Positions 11,121 to 27,699 of a DNA stretch of 64,000 bases are shown here, in pieces. This DNA is from Tubiluchus corallicola. Lineage: Eukaryota; Priapulida; Priapulimorpha; Priapulimorphida; Tubiluchidae. Each line of letters opens with the position of its first letter. Position 1 is the first letter of the stretch. The stretch is from positions 124,001 to 188,000 of the forward strand of contig JAQGDQ010000035.1 in the NCBI GenBank assembly GCA_030141605.1, read 5' to 3'. Under the pieces are notes generated by a model. That model worked only from the letters and a program-made list of their open reading frames with translations. It was not told the DNA's origin and ran no database searches. Both the position numbers and the translations under genes were made by a program.

Positions 11121-12012
11121 TATTGGGCGTCAGACAGACTACCTGTAGCGATCTTGCTTTAATTGAATCTGGATACCCATCTCCTTTAGTTTGGATACGG
11201 TCTAGGCAGCAGATTACATGAGCAAAACGTATGGAAAATACTTTTCACCATGAACCTTTAATGAAAACTGTCGCCATAGCAAGAAATGCAGCAAGCTTCT
11301 TAAATGTCTTGACCAGCTTCAGGTGAATTAGCGGCCTGACTATGTACCGCAGCAGACAGTTTTGTTGGAACAAAGTATAAGGAATCGAGTTAATTCTACA
11401 CGTTGTGTAACCTACTTGGAATTGAACCACGGTCTCGAAACTCCTCGTTTTGAATCGACAATATTTGAGCACCATCGGAGAAGCTTCACAAGAATGTGTC
11501 TTCAATCACATAGGCTGCGGATAGAAACGGGTAGATAGGCAAGACAGCCAAGGAAAAATAGGTTATGTCCTTGTGGGGACATTCAAACTGAGAAGCACGT
11601 TATGCAGACATGCCCCTAACATCTAATATTAGAAACCGCTACGACAATGTAAACTCTGTTGATTTAACTCACTTCTTTGAGCACCAAAATTGTTACATAA
11701 TATGTCACGAAATTTTGCAACTTTTATGCAGACATACTAATTAGTATGAAGTGAATGTCGTATAGTGAAGTGCATAAATGGTGTGACATCAGTTCTGCGA
11801 ATAGACATTTTGCTTATAAATTTACCATTGTGTTCTTTAACAAATTTTAAGTGTTACCTCGTATGCATAACACTGTTTTTAATGCTGTAACCTTGAGTAG
11901 GAAATGCGCGTGAAGTGACATTTGGACTAAAATCACTAATGTATCGATTGTGGCATTTGTTCTTCATGTATACATGAAATTTGATTTAGTCAATAAACTA
12001 CATACATACATA
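11095..12012 (+). mobile_element. Truncated LINE, C-terminal domain plus 3' tail
   Basis: The plus strand reads GLIKALLGVRQTTCSDLALIE (about 11104-11170) and later LRIETGR and RLCPCGDIQTEKHVMQTCP (about 11510-11620). The latter is the Cys/His-containing C-terminal block found in several LINE families, and it is followed by an IRNRY-like segment. In-frame stops and frameshifts interrupt it. Downstream, the 3' end reads TTTAGTCAATAAAC and then an ACATACATACATA tail at about 11999-12012, a typical LINE end with a short tandem-repeat tail. A dead, 5'-truncated copy from a different family than the two fragments before it. Confidence 0.6.
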
Positions 12013-12039
12013 AGAGTTGAACTTTGGACTGTCTTGATC

Positions 12040-12170
12040 ACCAAGGTGCCTGCGTCTAAGACAAGTCACATGCGTTGTAAGCAGAAGGTCCCTGTTTCAA
12101 ATCGAGGCTGTACTCCATCCTTTTCACTTTCTGTCTTTCAAGTTTCGTAACTAAATTTGAAGTAACTGAT
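12040..12170 (+). repeat. tRNA-derived SINE-like copy
   Basis: CCAAGGTGCCTGCGTCTAAG precedes TGTAAGCAGAAGGTCC and a B-box-like TGTTTCAAATC, followed by a 3' part (CTTTCTGTCTTTCAAG). The same ordered blocks occur on the minus strand near 16340-16470, 17480-17640 and 60540-60640. B box plus upstream G/T-rich block is the signature of a tRNA-derived pol III promoter. Confidence 0.5.
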
Positions 12171-12234
12171 GGGTTTCTACCATTTACAGTAACCTTAACA
12201 TTAAGGTCGTAATATTTAATAAATTTTAAAGGAA

Positions 12235-12490
12235 AGCCTCAGGCTCTAAATTAACCAAAATGAAAAAAATAATTTAATTAAATAGATGATTCTAGTGTGA
12301 GCAATCAGAATATTGGAATTGCTGAATTTAGTTAGCGAGCTATACGGATGAACTTTGCGCAGCAAATTTAACTGCCTTAATTTTTTTTGGGGGGTGGGGG
12401 GGGGGGACCTACACGTTTGCATTCCGAGTATGAAGGTCTTGGGTTCAAATTCAAATTCAGTTTATTTCACCAGCAAACAAGCAAATTACT
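12235..12490 (+). repeat. SINE-like copy abutting a reverse-oriented LINE 3' tail
   Basis: The SINE head (CAGGCTCTAAATTAACC, GAGCAATCAGAATATTGG, GTTAGCGAGCTAT) is followed by a T run and a long G run (about 12380-12406). The next part, GGGTTCAAATTCAAATTC and then GTTTATTTCACCAGC (12430-12476), looks at first like a B box. On the minus strand it matches the GGTGAAATAAAC plus (GAATTT)n tail seen at about 56905-56940, so I read it as a reverse LINE 3' end. The G-run is about 20 bases with few interruptions and could form a quadruplex. Confidence 0.4.
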
Positions 12491-12499
12491 CCGACTTTT

Positions 12500-13239
12500 C
12501 ACATTTAAAGCGCTTATAAGTTTGGTCTCAAAATTTAATTAATTGTGAATTTGTAATACTATTACTGTTACTCTTGACATTAAGATTATTAACTGACAAG
12601 CGGATCCTTAAACACATAAAAACAAGAACTTAGAGCGTTATTTTTCGTATAAATAGAACGATATCGCATTTTAAAGACAAAGTTGTACTGTAATTTGAAG
12701 AGCGCTTATTGAAGATCTGTACAGTGGTCACGGTACATGTATCTTGTTCCGCTATACAGTACTGCGACACGGTTTGCGGGAAGCGGAACGGGTTGATCAT
12801 TACGACGTCTCCGAAAATATAACCAAGGCAAAAATCTTCAATTTTTTGATAGGTGTCAAAATCTCGCCGGCGGGCAAAGTTCACTATTTCGGTACATTCC
12901 AAATGCAAATAGGAATATTTACAACCAGACCCTATAGCAGTACGCATCGACTATGGATGACATGATTACTGTGTCTAAATTGTCTTGCAAAATCGTCCAC
13001 GCAAACAGAAAATTACACCTTCAAACAGTACTTTTACAGTATTAGCCGGGGCTGCAAAAATTACAAAGTCCGCAACCGTGTGGCTCGTATTCTTGCTGCA
13101 AATTTACCAAACTGCATATCTGTGGGTCTGTGATTGATACTACTTAATAAGAACGAAATTAAGATAGCCGTTCATTATTTTCTAATTACCTATGCAGAAC
13201 TGAATTTGCTGTATTAATAAAATAATTGAAACTCTAGAA
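12500..13239. other. 5' flank of the METTL27-like gene
   Basis: No supported gene. Overlapping short frames on both strands (12630-12965) show no domain. The promoter and 5' UTR of the methyltransferase presumably lie in the last few hundred bases. No TATA box is evident. Confidence 0.35.
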
Positions 13240-18649
<5,410 letters not shown>

Positions 18650-18956
18650 ACGGTCCGTTGCGGCGACTTTTTCTCATAAGGCGCTTCACATTTTTTTCCT
18701 ATTGGAGCATGCAAATATTATTTTTGGAATGCAAATTAAATTATCTTTTCGCCACATTAAAAGCTGTGTTCTCCCAAAGCGTAGTTTTTTGAATGCTAAA
18801 GGTAACAATATTAGAAGAATCGGTAATAAAATTACTTGAATATGTATTTTAAAAAAGTGATTATGCAGCAAAAGTCTAATCAACATTACTAAAATGTCAT
18901 TGTGATAATGTTAATTATAAGTTAAGAAATGTCGTTACAGCTGTTATATATGCACA
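18650..18956 (+). other. 3' UTR/flank of the METTL27-like gene
   Basis: AT-rich, with AATAAA at 18825-18830 as probable polyadenylation signal. No other feature. Confidence 0.5.
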
Positions 18957-19280
18957 CAGGGCTGGATTATCCTACAGGCTCATATAGGCTGCAGCCTAGA
19001 GCCCCTCAAGCTTGGGAGTACCCACAAGCTTTGCTAACATCTAGTAAATATGTACTAATTAGTAAAACAGTGGAATTTCTTAAATGATACTTTATTGACA
19101 AACAAAATATAGCTATTCTAGTTTATTTAAAGAATTTTCAATAAGTTCACTTCAAGCTATATAAAAGTTGTTAATAAATATCTCGAGTAAAAAATATTCG
19201 ACACGCATGCGGGTGAGTTTTTTTGGGGTGGGGTTAATTTCATTAGCTTACTGGCCTAAAAAGGTCATAATCCAGCCCAG
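18957..19280 (+). mobile_element. hAT-type non-autonomous DNA element, copy 1
   Basis: Starts CAGGGCTGGATTATCC and ends ATAATCCAGCCCAG, so the termini are inverted with one mismatch near the tip. The flanks TATGCACA (18949-18956) and CATGTACA (19281-19288) agree at six of eight positions, consistent with an old 8-bp hAT target duplication. Internal block AGGCTGCAGCCTAG is palindromic. No coding capacity. Confidence 0.65.
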
Positions 19281-19307
19281 CATGTACATTGTAATTATTC
19301 TGATACA

Positions 19308-19680
19308 CAGAGCCGAATTATGCTATAGGCTAATATAGGCTGCAGCTAGGGCCCCCTAATTCAAGCTCTCGGAGGCCCTCAAGCTTTCGTAACATTCTGT
19401 TTTTGATTACGGTTGTGTTGAAATATATGTTAATATGGTTTGCAATAAATAGTGAAATAATGGTGCTTCTTAAACATTACTTTTATTAACAAATAAAGAG
19501 TAGCTAGTCTATTTTATTAAAGAATTTGCAATAAGTTTACTTCAAGCTATGCAATTGTCGCTAAAATATATCAAGAGTAAAAATATTTAAGAGGGTGTAG
19601 GCTAATTAGAGAATGGCTCCGTTTGAGGGGCCCATAACGTCATTAACATAGGGGCTCACAAGGGCCTCAATCCGGCCCTG
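19308..19680 (+). mobile_element. hAT-type non-autonomous DNA element, copy 2
   Basis: Starts CAGAGCCGAATTATGC and ends TCAATCCGGCCCTG. The internal GGCTGCAGCTAGGGCCC and later AAGAATTTGCAATAAGTTTAC align with copy 1. No convincing target duplication remains. It sits 27 bp from copy 1. Confidence 0.6.
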
Positions 19681-19689
19681 GTAGTAGAC

Positions 19690-20157
19690 TGCATTTTTTA
19701 CAACAGTATTATTACATATTTAGTGTATATGATCAGTAAGTATAGCACTACTTTAACTTTCTTATTAAGTAACTTAATTAAACATTATGAGGCACAACTT
19801 TGTATGGAGCGTGATCGTTTAAAGTTAATGGATCCCGTGATGTTAAACTAAGCCGTAAGCATAAGATGCAACGTTTTTGATGAACAAATGACGATGAAGA
19901 TTAATTTATTTTAATATAAAATAAAAAATTCTAACATTAAAATGGTGGAAAAAGAAAATCTAGTTGAAAAAATACATGATATTTAAAGACTTACTGCTTT
20001 ATTGTATTTGTGTTTGAATTTTCGTCTTGTTTTTGTGGTCTCATTTGAAAATAACAAAATAAAGACGACGTTTAACATTTAATACAGGGAGAAAATTTAG
20101 AGATAGGCTAGATTGTAATAAAATGATGGCTTAACATAATTATTGCTATTAGGCCTA
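19690..20157. other. Gene-free stretch
   Basis: AT-rich sequence in which I see no gene or ordered repeat. Confidence 0.4.
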
Positions 20158-20650
20158 CTGCACTGACGACTCATGCTGTCATGGCAACAAGGTGGCAACT
20201 ACAAGCGTAACCTGTTGTTACCGGAACCATGATACCCGTGAAATATTGCTGTCCGAAGTTTGGCAACAGTTGAATAAAGGAAAAAAACAAAAGAAGAGAT
20301 TACAGGAAGTAGTTTCTATATGATGAACGAGGATACGCCACTTTGCGGTATCAGAAGCAGTAAAGGCAACCGTTATTTTTTTCACTACACAACTGGTACT
20401 TGCACAGACTAAGCTTCTGTGGCGCACGCGGGAGTGACAAAGCGCGTTGAGTATAATCAGTACGATGCTGTCACTTTCTAGGAACCTCTTTTCAGTGCCA
20501 CAAAACTCGCAACTAATAAATTGTTTGCTCAAGCGATATAGCACCAAAATTTAACCACCACAGTCACTAAGACTCGAATTTTGATCGATCACTGATAATG
20601 CATGGTGTCATGTCAACAAGGTGCCAACTGCAAGCGCAACCGGCATTAGT
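20158..20650 (+). repeat. Direct repeat of about 50 bp flanking a 390-bp spacer
   Basis: The block at about 20175-20212 (TGTCATGGCAACAAGGTGGCAACT, AAGCGTAACC) recurs at about 20607-20643 (TGTCATGTCAACAAGGTGCCAACT, AAGCGCAACC). The first copy resembles an RFX X-box half plus partner. Nothing else identifies the spacer. Confidence 0.5.
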
Positions 20651-22339
20651 TAGTTTTAAAAAATCATAGTTTTTTTCGTTTTTTCTTGCTGATATGATTC
20701 ATTTGTCTTACTTTGTTTTTGTGGTTTCCTTTACTCTTTATGGATTTCGGCTGTTGCCTGTGAGGCTGCGCGCATTTCTCTTCTTTTGCTTATATTTTTT
20801 TAGAATTTGTCTAATTTGATGCGATTTTTTAAAATATTTCGTACAAGTTCATTATAATTATTTTTTTGGAATCAAACAGTTATTCACATACTGTAGTTAG
20901 AGTCACCATCTAGTGTATTGTTTTTTAGTCTATTCTTTATGTATTTTTATTCAAGTTTTTTACTATTAATGACAAAGTCTTGGAGCATTTTGTTGATTTG
21001 AGGCTAATATATCAATTTACTTCTCCTGTTGGGTATAACAAAATGTTATTCGTCGGTTCAACTGGGTAACGGACAGGTGTGTTTAACATTTCAGCACCTG
21101 TTCCGTAGAACACAGAGAACTCTGGCAAGTTTATTCTATAAAAATAATCTATTTCTTTCGCTTCTCTAACATTGTTTTATAACATGAAATGAACTAGCGA
21201 ATCAGCACCATCCGCTCAACTTTGCAATACAATATAAATGTTGTTTTCAGATGGATAGACGGAAGGAGGAGGGGCGGACGGACAGACAGATAGACACTTT
21301 ATTTTAAACTTCTCATCCATAAAATACAATTATATAAAATATTAAAAGTTACCTATCAATATTTGCAAAGACAAATTATAAAGTTAAAATAAATAAATAA
21401 TTTAGCAATCTGGCATTAAATAGTAACCAAAACTTTTTTCTTCGCATGTAAACGGTATGTTGCACTGAGACTAAAACGAATTTTAACGTGACTCGCACTA
21501 GATGGCGCCACGCACGTAGATTTCGCAAACAGCGCTTACTCAGCAACAGTCTGTAAATTCTTGCTGTTGGCGTGCTTTGTTCTTTGTGTTTACTTTTCAA
21601 TAACGAGACTAGAAATGCCAAAAATTTAATTTTAAAAACAAAATCAAATTTTAATATCTTATCACATTTATATCGTGACGTTTGTGAGGCCATAACTACA
21701 CGGCAACATTTATTTCGTCAATGATTAATGGTTTATTGAACTGTTCAACGGAAACTACGCAGCGCAATCCTGCACAGCCTCACGAACGCACAGCGAACAC
21801 AGCTGTTTATTGTTCGAATCAGCTGACTGTGTTGTTGCTGGGCAAATCATTTGAGGCTGAGGAAGCTTAGCGAATTGCGCAGTGATAGAAATCTTATCAA
21901 TACGAAGAAGATGTAGTGACATGTTTTTCCTTGTGCGGAATTAAATATTGGGTAAGCTGAAAATTATTTCTCTTAGTGAAGAAAGCACTATTTGGTTGTA
22001 AATTTGAGACATTGGTGAGTGTTGTGCAATTGTGTGTGTATTACTGCGAAATCGTGATTCATTTAGTCGTATGGGTCTTTTAAAACTTAACAGGAATCAT
22101 TGTATTAGGTAATAGATATAGAGATCGAGAAATAAGGTTCAATAGTAAAATTTTGCATAATTAGAGTATATTATACGCGCTTTATCCTGATATTGTTTAT
22201 TAGTTGTTATAAATCTTCTCGTTAAGAAGTTTCTTCGTATTTAAACGTGATGTATGTATACATACATCGCGTTCCATGTATCATAATAATCAATGAAAAT
22301 TTTCATCAGCGTTGATTTGAAAATGTTTGGAAGCTACCT
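20650..22339. other. Gene-free stretch with a possible transcript start
   Basis: No supported gene. The part at 21730-21960 is relatively GC-rich for the region and ends at a GGTAAGCTG donor-like site (21951-21959), so it could be an untranslated first exon. This is weak evidence. Confidence 0.3.
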
Positions 22340-22609
22340 GTAAGAAAACGTAACGTTGAATGTCATTGTACTCACAAATGTGTAATTTTATTTCTTATAG
22401 AAGCTTTCACCTAGCGGGCTTCATCAGTTGAAGAATTACAAATACAAATTAATGTTAAAAACAGTATATACCATCCTTGTTTCACGCTGGTATATACTGT
22501 TCTCAACATTTTGTTTGTAATTTTTCAGCTGCTGAAGCCCACTAGGGTGAAAGCTTCTGTAATAAATTAAATAATAATGAGACTAGAATAGCATTCAACG
22601 TTTTCTTAT
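22340..22609. mobile_element. Foldback element (about 270 bp nested inverted repeat)
   Basis: Three nested pairs share one centre. Outer arms are TAAGAAAACG...GTTGAATG (22341-22362) and CATTCAACGTTTTCTTA (22593-22608). Middle arms are GAAGCTTTCACCTAGCGGGC (22400) and CACTAGGGTGAAAGCTTC (22540-22557). Inner arms are CAGTATATACCA (22463-22474) and TGGTATATACTG (22489-22500). There is no coding capacity. It resembles a foldback MITE. Confidence 0.7.
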
Positions 22610-22983
22610 GTTGAAGTGGCAAGTACCAGGATAGCCCTTTCGTATTCTAAGAAAAAAGTTATATTCTTTTGACAAAGAGAACCGCTTCTTGAGTCTTTGT
22701 CAGACTAATACTCTTTAGCAAGGATTTCGAAATCGATTTACGTTACAGTTGCCAATCATTTAAGTTTGTTTTCCTGAAATAATTTGAACACGAAGTATTC
22801 TATTGTCTGCTGGTGTCACCATCAAAATGTGATCCAACATACTGTAAAATTTAAACTTTTACTTGTTATATGTGATTTTGGACAAACGTTTTTAAAAGAT
22901 GCACTTATTCCAGGTAAAAACCCATAAAATCAAGCACACACATACAATAAAAAGTACTACGTATTTAGAATAGCTACCATGTC

Positions 22984-22984
22984 A

Positions 22985-23074
<90 letters not shown>

Positions 23075-23088
23075 CACACACACACATA
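22984..23088 (+). repeat. (CA)n/(CGCA)n microsatellite
   Basis: About 100 bp of CA dinucleotides with a central (GCAC)n block. Confidence 0.95.
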
Positions 23089-23089
23089 A

Positions 23090-23995
23090 ATACTACAATA
23101 ATAAAATTATTTACAGATAAAAAATTTGGCAAAATCCACGTACAAGATTAAAGATTTAAAATTAATAGATATTTTTTGTATATAGCTGATTCATCCAAAA
23201 TTGATAAATTTTAGATAATAAGAAGCAATCACTGTTAAAAGTTTCATTTATCAAACTGTTACGACTACTAAAAAGACGCATCTTTAGACTGTAAATATTT
23301 TTCCGTAAAATAACGTCAAAATAAGGCAATTAGTTAAAGAAAATGACTGGAATCAGCAGTAGGACTATCGACTTTGTGTATCAAACAAGCTGGCACTGTA
23401 TGGCAAAAACATAAACAGTGTAAGAAATGAACTGCATGGCGTTCTCTAATGAACACGGGATACCATAGCGATCCGAATCTTTAAATTTTGGTCTTATTTA
23501 TTCGTTAGCCATAATTTCGGATAACGCGTCACAGGCCTAAATAACTTCTAGAGTTCTGTGGTGACTTGAAAGTTAAATTCAGGATAAATTTGAGATTGAC
23601 AAAACGAAGTTTGTTTGTACGTGGACATTGAATATAAACTTTACTTTGTGGAAGTGCTTTAAAATCGCTAGCTATAAAACATGTTCAAACACGCTGTTTG
23701 AATGTTCGTGTTACTGCTAAGTAGATGTTACAATTGATGTTTTATGTTTCTCCAAATGAAAGTCTAAAGTAGTGCTGCCTGGTAATTTCACTGTGACGCA
23801 TTTACAGCAGTTCCAGCTGGCTCTGAAACGATGAACCAAAAAAGTAAACACTTGAGTCCTGAACAAATGTTCAGTTTGAATACGGTGAACTTTTTATGAT
23901 GACAAAATACGTGTCGTTCACCTTGACTTCTCGAGTTAGTTGCGTTTATTAAAAACAAATCGAAACAGATGTGCAGTGTGCAGCTTCATTAGAGC
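23090..23995. other. Gene-free stretch
   Basis: No open frame, RNA gene or repeat that I can support. Confidence 0.4.
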
Positions 23996-24177
23996 CAGAG
24001 CTGGATTATCCTATAGTGTACTAGGCTGCAGCCTAGGCCCTCAAGCTTTGGTAACATTTGGTAAAAAATTTGTCTTTCGCTATGGTTGTGTTGAAATATG
24101 TGGTAATTTCGTTTGCAATAAGTAGTAAAATAATTTCGTTAGCCTTGGCGCCCCAAAAAGTCATAATCCGGGCCCTG
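23996..24177 (+). mobile_element. hAT-type non-autonomous DNA element, copy 3 (internally deleted)
   Basis: Starts CAGAGCTGGATTATCC, has GGCTGCAGCCTAGG and AAGCTTTGGTAACATT as in copy 2, and ends CATAATCCGGGCCCTG. It is half the length of copies 1 and 2. No target duplication is visible. Confidence 0.6.
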
Positions 24178-24419
24178 CACTGCAGTCCAATATCTATTAT
24201 TAGCTATTGTTGTTGTTTTTGGAATAATTATGTCGAAGTTAATGACAATGTATTAATGTAATTTATTAGATGTTTTTGCCAAAGTGCATTCATCGTAATG
24301 TGTCTAGGCTGGTATTGTAGCATTACAGGAAAATTCGCCTTTAAGGTCTTGGTGAGTTACAGTAAATCTGCAGTTATGACGTGCGCATAATCTTAATGGT
24401 CGCATCCAGGGTCCATGTA

Positions 24420-24690
24420 ATAGAAACTGCTTACTCAGTGGGTTGCTAGGCAACCGATTGGCTTCTTTCAGTTTGTCATAGCTTTTGCGTGTTTAAGAAA
24501 AAACTTGTTTTGCTGTTGCCTGCTGGAGCATCGTGGCTGTTAATCTGAAGTTTCCGGGGGAAAGCGGAAGTTCTCTGACCGGAAGTTCCGGTTGGTGTGA
24601 CAGGTGACAGTTAGTCTTTAGGTTCGGCCGCGAGAAGAAGATACGTATAATTATTTGTCATCTTAAGCATGGTGAGGTAATCCATTGTTT
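24420..24690 (+). promoter_or_regulatory. Promoter-like patch: RFX X-box, CCAAT box and ETS cluster
   Basis: GGTTGCTAGGCAACC (24441-24455) is a perfect palindromic RFX X-box, followed at once by ATTGG (reverse CCAAT, 24457-24461). Downstream come TTTCCGGGGG, GCGGAAGT and the double ETS site ACCGGAAGTTCCGGTT (24579-24594), then a GACAGGTGACAG (TGIF-like). About 75 bp later ATGGTGAGGTAATCC (24669-24683) offers two donor-like sites (GGTGAGG and AGGTAATC). Together this looks like a TATA-less start with a short first exon. Which gene it serves is not shown; the plus-strand SLC16 gene at 31216 is the nearest downstream candidate. Confidence 0.45.
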
Positions 24691-27340
24691 TGAATAATTA
24701 TAATGATAGCTTTGGATAACTTAGGTTTACAACAAAGAGTTCCAAATTAAGCTAAGCCTCACAGTTATATCTGCTTATACATATTTTATACAATACGTTA
24801 TCCGCGACCAATTCATCAATTCATTACGTAAAACCGGCTGGAGACCTCAATTCCAGCAGGAATTCCAAAGAAGCCTCTGTACGTACATTGGATGTTCGCT
24901 AATCGTGATTTACATGAGAATATGTAAATTTCTGTTATAGAACATTTCAAAATTTCGCCAATATCATTTATATGTATAATTTGATTCAGTTTGATTCGTC
25001 GTACAAAACTCAGCGAAATGATTCGTGAGCGTGTCTTACGCTGAATTGGGCATGACGTGATTCACGTCTCTTTATTTTAGCTTTTCCTTTTCCACACTGC
25101 ATCTTCTAATTATAGGTTGCGTTTTTGCATACGTTTAGGAAATTATATGCTATAAAAATTATGCGTTTAGTGATTGACATTCTCACAATTACTAAGAATT
25201 GGAGACTGATAGCTTTACTTTTATTTCGAGCGATATGTAGTTTGCTTGTATGGCATTAAAACCAGTGTTCGCCAAGTTCCGAGTAACATCAAAAGGTAAT
25301 TGAAGTGTACTATGATAATCATATGTTTGATAATGAGGTAAAAGTTCGCATCAATATTAAAGCATTCATATTACACGTAGGCCTATTGTATTTGCTACTG
25401 ACTCGAAATATTTCGAATCTTGACAAAATTTATATGTCAAACGTTAATTTCCTTCTAAGTGAAAGACTGCATGTACATGCATATTAAATTGAGTTTACAA
25501 TATAATTTTTTGACCAAAGATTTTTAGATGTAGCATGTTTTTAGGCTCCGTAGTTTGCGCAATGTTGATTTTGTTTATTCGGAATAAAATGTGAATAACA
25601 TTCAATGTGTGCTTGAATGTCAGATAATCAGTATCAACAATTATTGCACATTTATTAAGTCAAATTATTAATGTTTGCCGGAACTGAAGAGGCGAAGGTA
25701 GTTTGTGGGTGCTTCATTACCGGAGTGCGGTCCGATCTTTGTAGTTGTAAGCGCTTGTAATAAACCCACGGCACGCTTTACGGGACAAAGCCTTTGCCTG
25801 ATTAACCGTTAATTCGTGTCAGTCTATTTATAGAATTTCTCCTTATCTGCAATGTGGTGTGTATTTGAGCTGAAATGGGTCGATAAGGTTTGCCGTAGCA
25901 GAAGGCAAGCGAGTGTTGATATTAGCATGAGAATTAAATTAATAGACCGTTCGTTGAACTGCCTACATTTGAATAATGTTCGTCGTCGCAGTGTAACCTA
26001 ACACCTCTATCCTACTGCGATTTTCCAGTAATTATTGAGACTTAGAGCATAAAAAAGTAGAATAATAACAAGCCCATACAAATTAATCACAAATTAACAT
26101 TATTTTTTTGTTTGGTCTTTCATAACAATGTATTCGAGCTTAATTACACATTGAAGCGGTTCATATAAAACGTTTGTTATGGCCGGCAAACTGTTTCAAT
26201 TTATATACCCTCAATAAACGTGAACTTTCTCACTTACGGCCTGGTCAAGATTTTGCTAACATCTATAGCCTAGAAAGAGCAGTTGTAACAAACAAACTGT
26301 TTCAGTACATCGTAAAAATAGCGTTTAGTGATGTTAGTAACAGGAAAGAAGCATTTGTGTGCAGGGATTGCGACAAATTGACAAGAGTTGTTTCAGTGCT
26401 CTAGTTTGGTTTCACTGCAAGTAAATTATCTCTCTGTAGGTGTGTTTCAATGTGCAAATTCGTCGTAGTATGAATAATGTCTCCCAATAATAGCTAACTG
26501 TCTCACTAAGTTGATTCATCGTCAAATTGACTCCCTTATTTTAGTATAAATCTTATGGGGGAACCGCCTTAATTTTAGTAAATGTTAGTTGTCTTAGTGT
26601 TATTAAATTCTGTTAGTGTGAACAAACTGTTTCATTGTGAGTAAACCGTATCAGTGTGTATCGTTTTCTCAGTATGAAGATGCGCGTATTCTTCATACAA
26701 TCGAAAAACGACGTGCTGACACCCCCCACACACACATTTTTTTTCAGTAAAACGTTTCAATGTGGATACGGCATAAACCAAATGTTTTTCGTGATGAAAG
26801 AATGCACTATAATTGCTTCTGTGTTTTGCGTTTGCTCAAATTCCACTGGTGCATTACTGGGAATGTGCTTTTTAATTTGGGCCAAGTGAATAATGTAAAA
26901 TGTATAATGATGTAAAAATTTCATATGATTCGGTTACTACGACTCGACTAAAACCGCAAGCAGCAAATCAGTCAGCTGCAATCTAACTATGTACGCGGAA
27001 CAAGAAGCCTGCTGGGCATTACAGCTCAATAAATAAATAATGCTAATGATTGTTTGAATCCCTAGTTGACCGATGGTCAAGTACTAGTGGGTGCGCATGC
27101 GTGAGTGGCAACTACCGGTCAGCAAGCACGTTCGAAACAAAATGATCGTCAGGCCCTGCTCGTGACTATCATTATCAGCTTCTCATCTCCGTGGCAACAA
27201 GTAGTGCAGCCAGCGCAGCGTGTTTGTTACCTACAAATGACCTGTGACGTTCTAAAACTCCTGTTTACAGAAGCTCGGATTTTGTAGAACATGAAAATGA
27301 ATCATTGTGTAATACTGTGCCTGCAAGCTTTGATATTTCA
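24690..27340. other. Long gene-free stretch
   Basis: Scattered short frames without domains. The frames at 26174-26404 and 26656-26889 have no recognisable similarity. It would be intronic if the promoter-like patch at 24.4-24.7 kb serves the downstream transporter. Confidence 0.35.
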
Positions 27341-27344
27341 TAGG

Positions 27345-27695
27345 AATTCAATCCCAACAATAATTCGCAATTTAGCCAGCTTTAAAGTCATTTAAAAAAC
27401 ATCTGTTTGTTTGAAAGCCCAGTGTTCTTGATTATAACGTTACTTTTTAATTTAATTTCATTCTGTACTTCTGTGCGACTTGTGTGAATTTGTACTTAGT
27501 ATTGTAGTTTGTATTTTGTAGCGTTGTTTGTATATTGTAGTGTAACTCGTATTTTACGTCTAGTCATTTTACTTCAGTTTCAGTCTGTTTTTAATGTTTG
27601 TTGTCTATTCAATTCACTTCATCGCAGTAATAAACTTGTAAACAAGTATTTCATATTTAAGTTATAACAACGTAAAATTTTTAAATAAATAAATA
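27345..27695 (+). mobile_element. LINE 3' end (C-terminal remnant and AAAT tail)
   Basis: Translation gives NSIPTIIRNLASFK and, after a frameshift, SFKKHL, the common C-terminal block of CR1/L2-type ORF2. A 3' UTR and (AAAT)n tail (27682-27698) follow. Confidence 0.6.
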
Positions 27696-27699
27696 AATT

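Noticed and set aside
12430-12476. tRNA B box (GGGTTCAAATTC) as evidence of a SINE end
   Set aside because: Its minus strand matches the GGTGAAATAAAC plus GAATTT tail seen near 56905, so it is better explained as a LINE 3' tail.
23996-24177. 8-bp target duplication of hAT-type copy 3
   Set aside because: Flanks ATTAGAGC and CACTGCAG do not match, so no duplication is claimed.
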